The notes under the pieces are model-generated. The model was not told the origin of the DNA. It made no database searches and worked only from the letters and a program-made list of their open reading frames with translations. DNA of 64,000 bases from Paraburkholderia rhizosphaerae (lineage in GTDB: Bacteria > Pseudomonadota > Gammaproteobacteria > Burkholderiales > Burkholderiaceae), in NCBI RefSeq assembly GCF_004366595.1, contig NZ_SORE01000016.1, positions 106,126-170,125 on the forward strand, read 5' to 3'. The number at the start of each line of letters is the position of its first letter. Position 1 is the stretch's first letter. Of this stretch, positions 62,110 through 64,000 are shown piece by piece. Made by a program: the position numbers and the translations under genes.

Positions 62110-62544
62110 GCGGCGGACCCTGAGTTTGAAAAATAACTCCGCAAGTTTACGGATCCAGGCCGTGCCATTTTCTCTTTTGCTTTCAAGAGAATAGATCGCG
62201 GGATGCGGCCCGCAAATCATACAAACGTATAGCGCGGTCGCCTATTAGCGGTGCTACGTAGATGAGTACGGCGCCGTGCAAGTGGACCTCCGGCGCGAAG
62301 CAGTCGTTAAACTATTCCAATTACATAAAATCGCAAAGCCGATCCTCACGCGCCTCATGCGAAAACCGATAAACGGCTCGATTAATGCGCGAACCGCAAG
62401 CACGTCGTAAATGAGAATCGCGGCGATTTCGAGCCATTGATTCAATGGCTCGACGCGGCGAAACGACACGATGCGTAACCAGCCGACGGCTTGACATCGT
62501 TGCGAAAAACGACGACGGCTGCCGCCGGCCGGATCGCATCAAAA
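62110..62544. other. Intergenic region between receiver and BON genes
   Basis: About 435 bases with no supported gene. Open frames at 62254-62542 lack ribosome sites. It should contain the promoter of the lone receiver gene on the minus strand; no clear hexamers were found. Confidence 0.5.
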
Positions 62545-62898
62545 TCAGTTGCCTGCCTCGTGCATGGTGAGGTTGTTCTTCACCGACTTCACGCCTGCGA
62601 CGCCTTGCGCGGCGCTCGTCGCAACCGGGATCAGCGAAGCATCTTCGACGGTGCCGTCAAGCGTGACGACGCCATGGCGGGCGACGATGCGGATATCGGA
62701 CGACTCGACCTTGTGGGTCGTCAGCGCGTGACGGACTTGCGCTTCCAGTTTGTGATCGGCGTGCCATTTCTGCTTGTGGGTTTCCTTTGCCATAGGCGCG
62801 GAAGCCGCGGTGTCGTCCTGAGCCTGAGCGGCTCCGTAACCGACGGATAACATCAGCGCAATACTGGTACCGACCAACATCTTCAACGGCTTGTTCAC
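62545..62898 (-). CDS. Periplasmic BON-domain protein
   Basis: A 117-residue protein from a GTG with GGAGG at five bases; an in-frame ATG four codons earlier overlaps that ribosome site. The N-terminus (KMLVGTSIALMLSVGYGAAQA) is a signal peptide. A short Ala/Lys-rich link leads to one BON domain: LEAQVRHALTTHKVESSDIRIVARHGVVTLDGTVEDASLIPVATSAAQGVAGVKSVKNNLTM. BON domains bind membranes; OsmY-like members respond to osmotic and envelope stress. Single gene. Confidence 0.9.
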   Translation of the reverse strand: MNKPLKMLVGTSIALMLSVGYGAAQAQDDTAASAPMAKETHKQKWHADHKLEAQVRHALTTHKVESSDIRIVARHGVVTLDGTVEDASLIPVATSAAQGVAGVKSVKNNLTMHEAGN

Positions 62899-63113
62899 AT
62901 GGACCTCCATCGTTGCCAAGGGTGATTTATCGGACGTCGAAACGCCCGTTTCTTTGCTACTAATCTTCGATTGCTTCTTGTCGCTTTGTTTTTTCGAAAA
63001 CGCTAGCCTGTACCCGCTTCGTTTGCGCAAATTGCGCATTTTTTGCCATGCTTATTGCCACGTCCCGCTTTGCTCTAATTTCAATGAATGCCGGTGTTTG
63101 ATCTCGTACCGCT

Positions 63114-63527
63114 TTAACACTCGATCGGCGCGATCAGCACACACGCCGCGAGCATCATCGAGCCGGCGTTAGCCGGCGCGAGTCGATAGTGCGAAGGGCG
63201 ATAGACGACATCGCCACGGTGAATCTGCTGTCCGCTCAATGCGCAAAAACCGTCGCTCGATGCTCGCGCGACGCGCCATACCTGGTCGCCGTAATGGCAC
63301 GACGTCGCGTCGCCCCATGTGACGATCGCCGTTCTGCTCGTTGGACGATCGAGCACCCTGATGTTTGCGTCGCGCTCGCCGTCCGCGCATCCTGTCGACG
63401 TCACGCGACGTTGTGCGTGACGGCTGGCGGGAATCGCATCGCATCGTGTTCTATCCGTTCGCGACAGCGAGTGAAGCAGACCCAACGTCTGCGACCACGG
63501 ATCAGTCCGGCTGTGTTTCGCATGCAT
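63114..63527 (-). CDS. DUF3331 family protein
   Basis: A 137-residue protein. DPWSQTLGLLHSLS near the start, then IRVLDRPTSRTAIVTWGDATSCHYGDQVWRVARASSDGFCALSGQQIHRGDVVYRPSH and a final NAGSMMLA segment form the DUF3331 pattern, with a short core that includes conserved cysteines (SCHYGD and CALSGQ). GGGGGAC precedes the ATG. The family is largely restricted to Burkholderiales and has no known role. The Cys/His arrangement might bind a metal; that is inference. Confidence 0.8.
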   Translation of the reverse strand: MHAKHSRTDPWSQTLGLLHSLSRTDRTRCDAIPASRHAQRRVTSTGCADGERDANIRVLDRPTSRTAIVTWGDATSCHYGDQVWRVARASSDGFCALSGQQIHRGDVVYRPSHYRLAPANAGSMMLAACVLIAPIEC

Positions 63528-63949
63528 CGAGCAGTCCCCCCATCGTTGCTCGTGGAGGTCCTCGCGCGCTGCGTTTTCGCGAAGGCCACGTCTTTCAGGC
63601 GGTGCCGTAACGTTAACGCGATGTCCGCCTGACGGCCATTCCACCAACGTGTGTTGGGGTGATACGAAGGTTTAGGCGGGGTGTGGGGTTGGGTTAGCGA
63701 GGGGCGTTAAATGGGCTGTTTGTTGTCGGGTGGGGCGCACTGATGGCGGGTGCGGTGGGTAATTCGGGTTGGAATGGAGGGATGGGGTCGTGAAGGCGGG
63801 TGTCGGCGCGGCGCGGGAACCCGTCCGCACCGCACGGGCACACTCGACACTCTCTTCAACAAGACCGTTCGCCCGAGTTGACGGATACGGGAAAGCGCGC
63901 AACTGGGAGGTATCAGGAATTTTGTGTGTCGAGGTCGGTTTAAAAAATC
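63528..63949. other. Non-coding G-rich stretch
   Basis: No supported gene. From about 63671 to 63800 the plus strand is strongly G-rich with many GGG and GGGG runs, unlike the balanced G and C of the surroundings. The 66-codon frame in this area has no ribosome site and no recognisable product. Confidence 0.5.
63678..63704 (+). other. Canonical G-quadruplex motif
   Basis: Four G runs of 4, 4, 3 and 4 with loops of 3, 2 and 7 bases fit the rule G3+ N1-7 repeated four times. More G runs follow up to about 63788, so alternative quadruplexes are possible. Confidence 0.7.
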
Positions 63950-64000
63950 TCAGCTCATGGCGTTCGTGAACCGCTCGCCGAACAGAATGGCGAACTGATT
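63950..64000 (-). CDS. Possible 3' end of a minus-strand gene entering from the right
   Basis: Sixteen codons (NQFAILFGERFTNAMS) run from the window edge to a TGA and are followed by a T-run (GATTTTTTAAA). Third positions are G/C-rich, as in the real genes here. Too short to name. Confidence 0.35.
   Translation of the reverse strand, partial: NQFAILFGERFTNAMS

Noticed and set aside
63769..63969. 66-codon plus-strand frame in the G-rich region
   Set aside because: No ribosome site and no recognisable product; crosses strongly biased non-coding DNA.
1..64000. tRNA, rRNA, insertion sequences, integrases, phage attachment sites
   Set aside because: Looked for by eye at gene ends and island borders, including around the hcp cassette; none found. 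A tRNAscan or IS search was not possible.

Overview
The window looks like a chromosomal segment of a Burkholderiaceae bacterium, most likely Paraburkholderia or a close relative. Reasons: very high GC with strong G/C third positions, a Kdo hydroxylase next to waaA, and the families DUF2844, DUF3443, DUF3563 and DUF3331, which are typical of this family. No tRNA, rRNA, insertion sequence, integrase or CRISPR array was seen. All identifications come from reading the translated sequence; no database search was run.

Layout. 0-3 kb: N-terminal 967 codons of an RHS/YD-repeat protein on the minus strand, running off the left edge. 3-6.6 kb: a Pcm-like methyltransferase, a rhodanese, and a DUF2844/DUF3443 pair of exported proteins. 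6.7-8 kb: an omega-amino acid:pyruvate aminotransferase. 8.4-14.4 kb: a complete urea ABC transporter, urtABCDE, behind a consensus sigma-54 promoter. 14.5-19.9 kb: a TetR-regulated exporter with membrane fusion protein, ABC ATPase, ABC-2 permease and outer-membrane factor. 19.9-21.6 kb: a membrane alpha/beta hydrolase. 21.9-27.8 kb: a chromate-resistance cluster (chrB, chrA, Tat-exported superoxide dismutase, stand-alone ChrB C-terminal domain, MFS transporter, beta-propeller lipoprotein) behind a large palindrome next to the chrB start. 27.9-33.5 kb: the urease operon ureD, ureABCEFG, with a second sigma-54 promoter upstream of ureA. 33.6-35.6 kb: an AT-richer island that reads as an orphan type VI secretion cargo cassette: an internally deleted hcp, a DUF2778/Tlde1-like L,D-transpeptidase toxin, and three overlapping small membrane genes holding four copies of one two-helix module, the likely immunity array. 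36-47 kb: cell-envelope sugar genes (glycosyltransferase, waaA, kdoO, waaC, phosphomannomutase/phosphoglucomutase, wzx-like flippase, two glycosyltransferases, galE). 47.1-50.5 kb: a flavin monooxygenase facing an AraC regulator, then an ArsR regulator. 50.7-62.1 kb: a respiration and stress region with a cyanide-insensitive bd-type oxidase plus small subunit, a YdeP-type molybdoprotein, an FAD oxidoreductase, a hibernation factor, DUF3563, a PAS sensor kinase, a FixJ-like regulator and a lone receiver protein. 62.5-64 kb: a BON protein, a DUF3331 protein and a G-rich tract.

How the genes work together. Urea import and urease share sigma-54 signals and probably respond together to nitrogen limitation, although about 13.5 kb of efflux and metal-resistance genes separate them. 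The chr genes form one chromate response: sensing, efflux, and handling of superoxide. The 50-62 kb block reads as a low-oxygen or respiratory-inhibition response under two-component control. The most unusual elements are the Hcp/Tlde1/immunity cassette and the DUF3443 protein, whose two DTG motifs and other landmarks suggest a pepsin-like aspartic protease fold.
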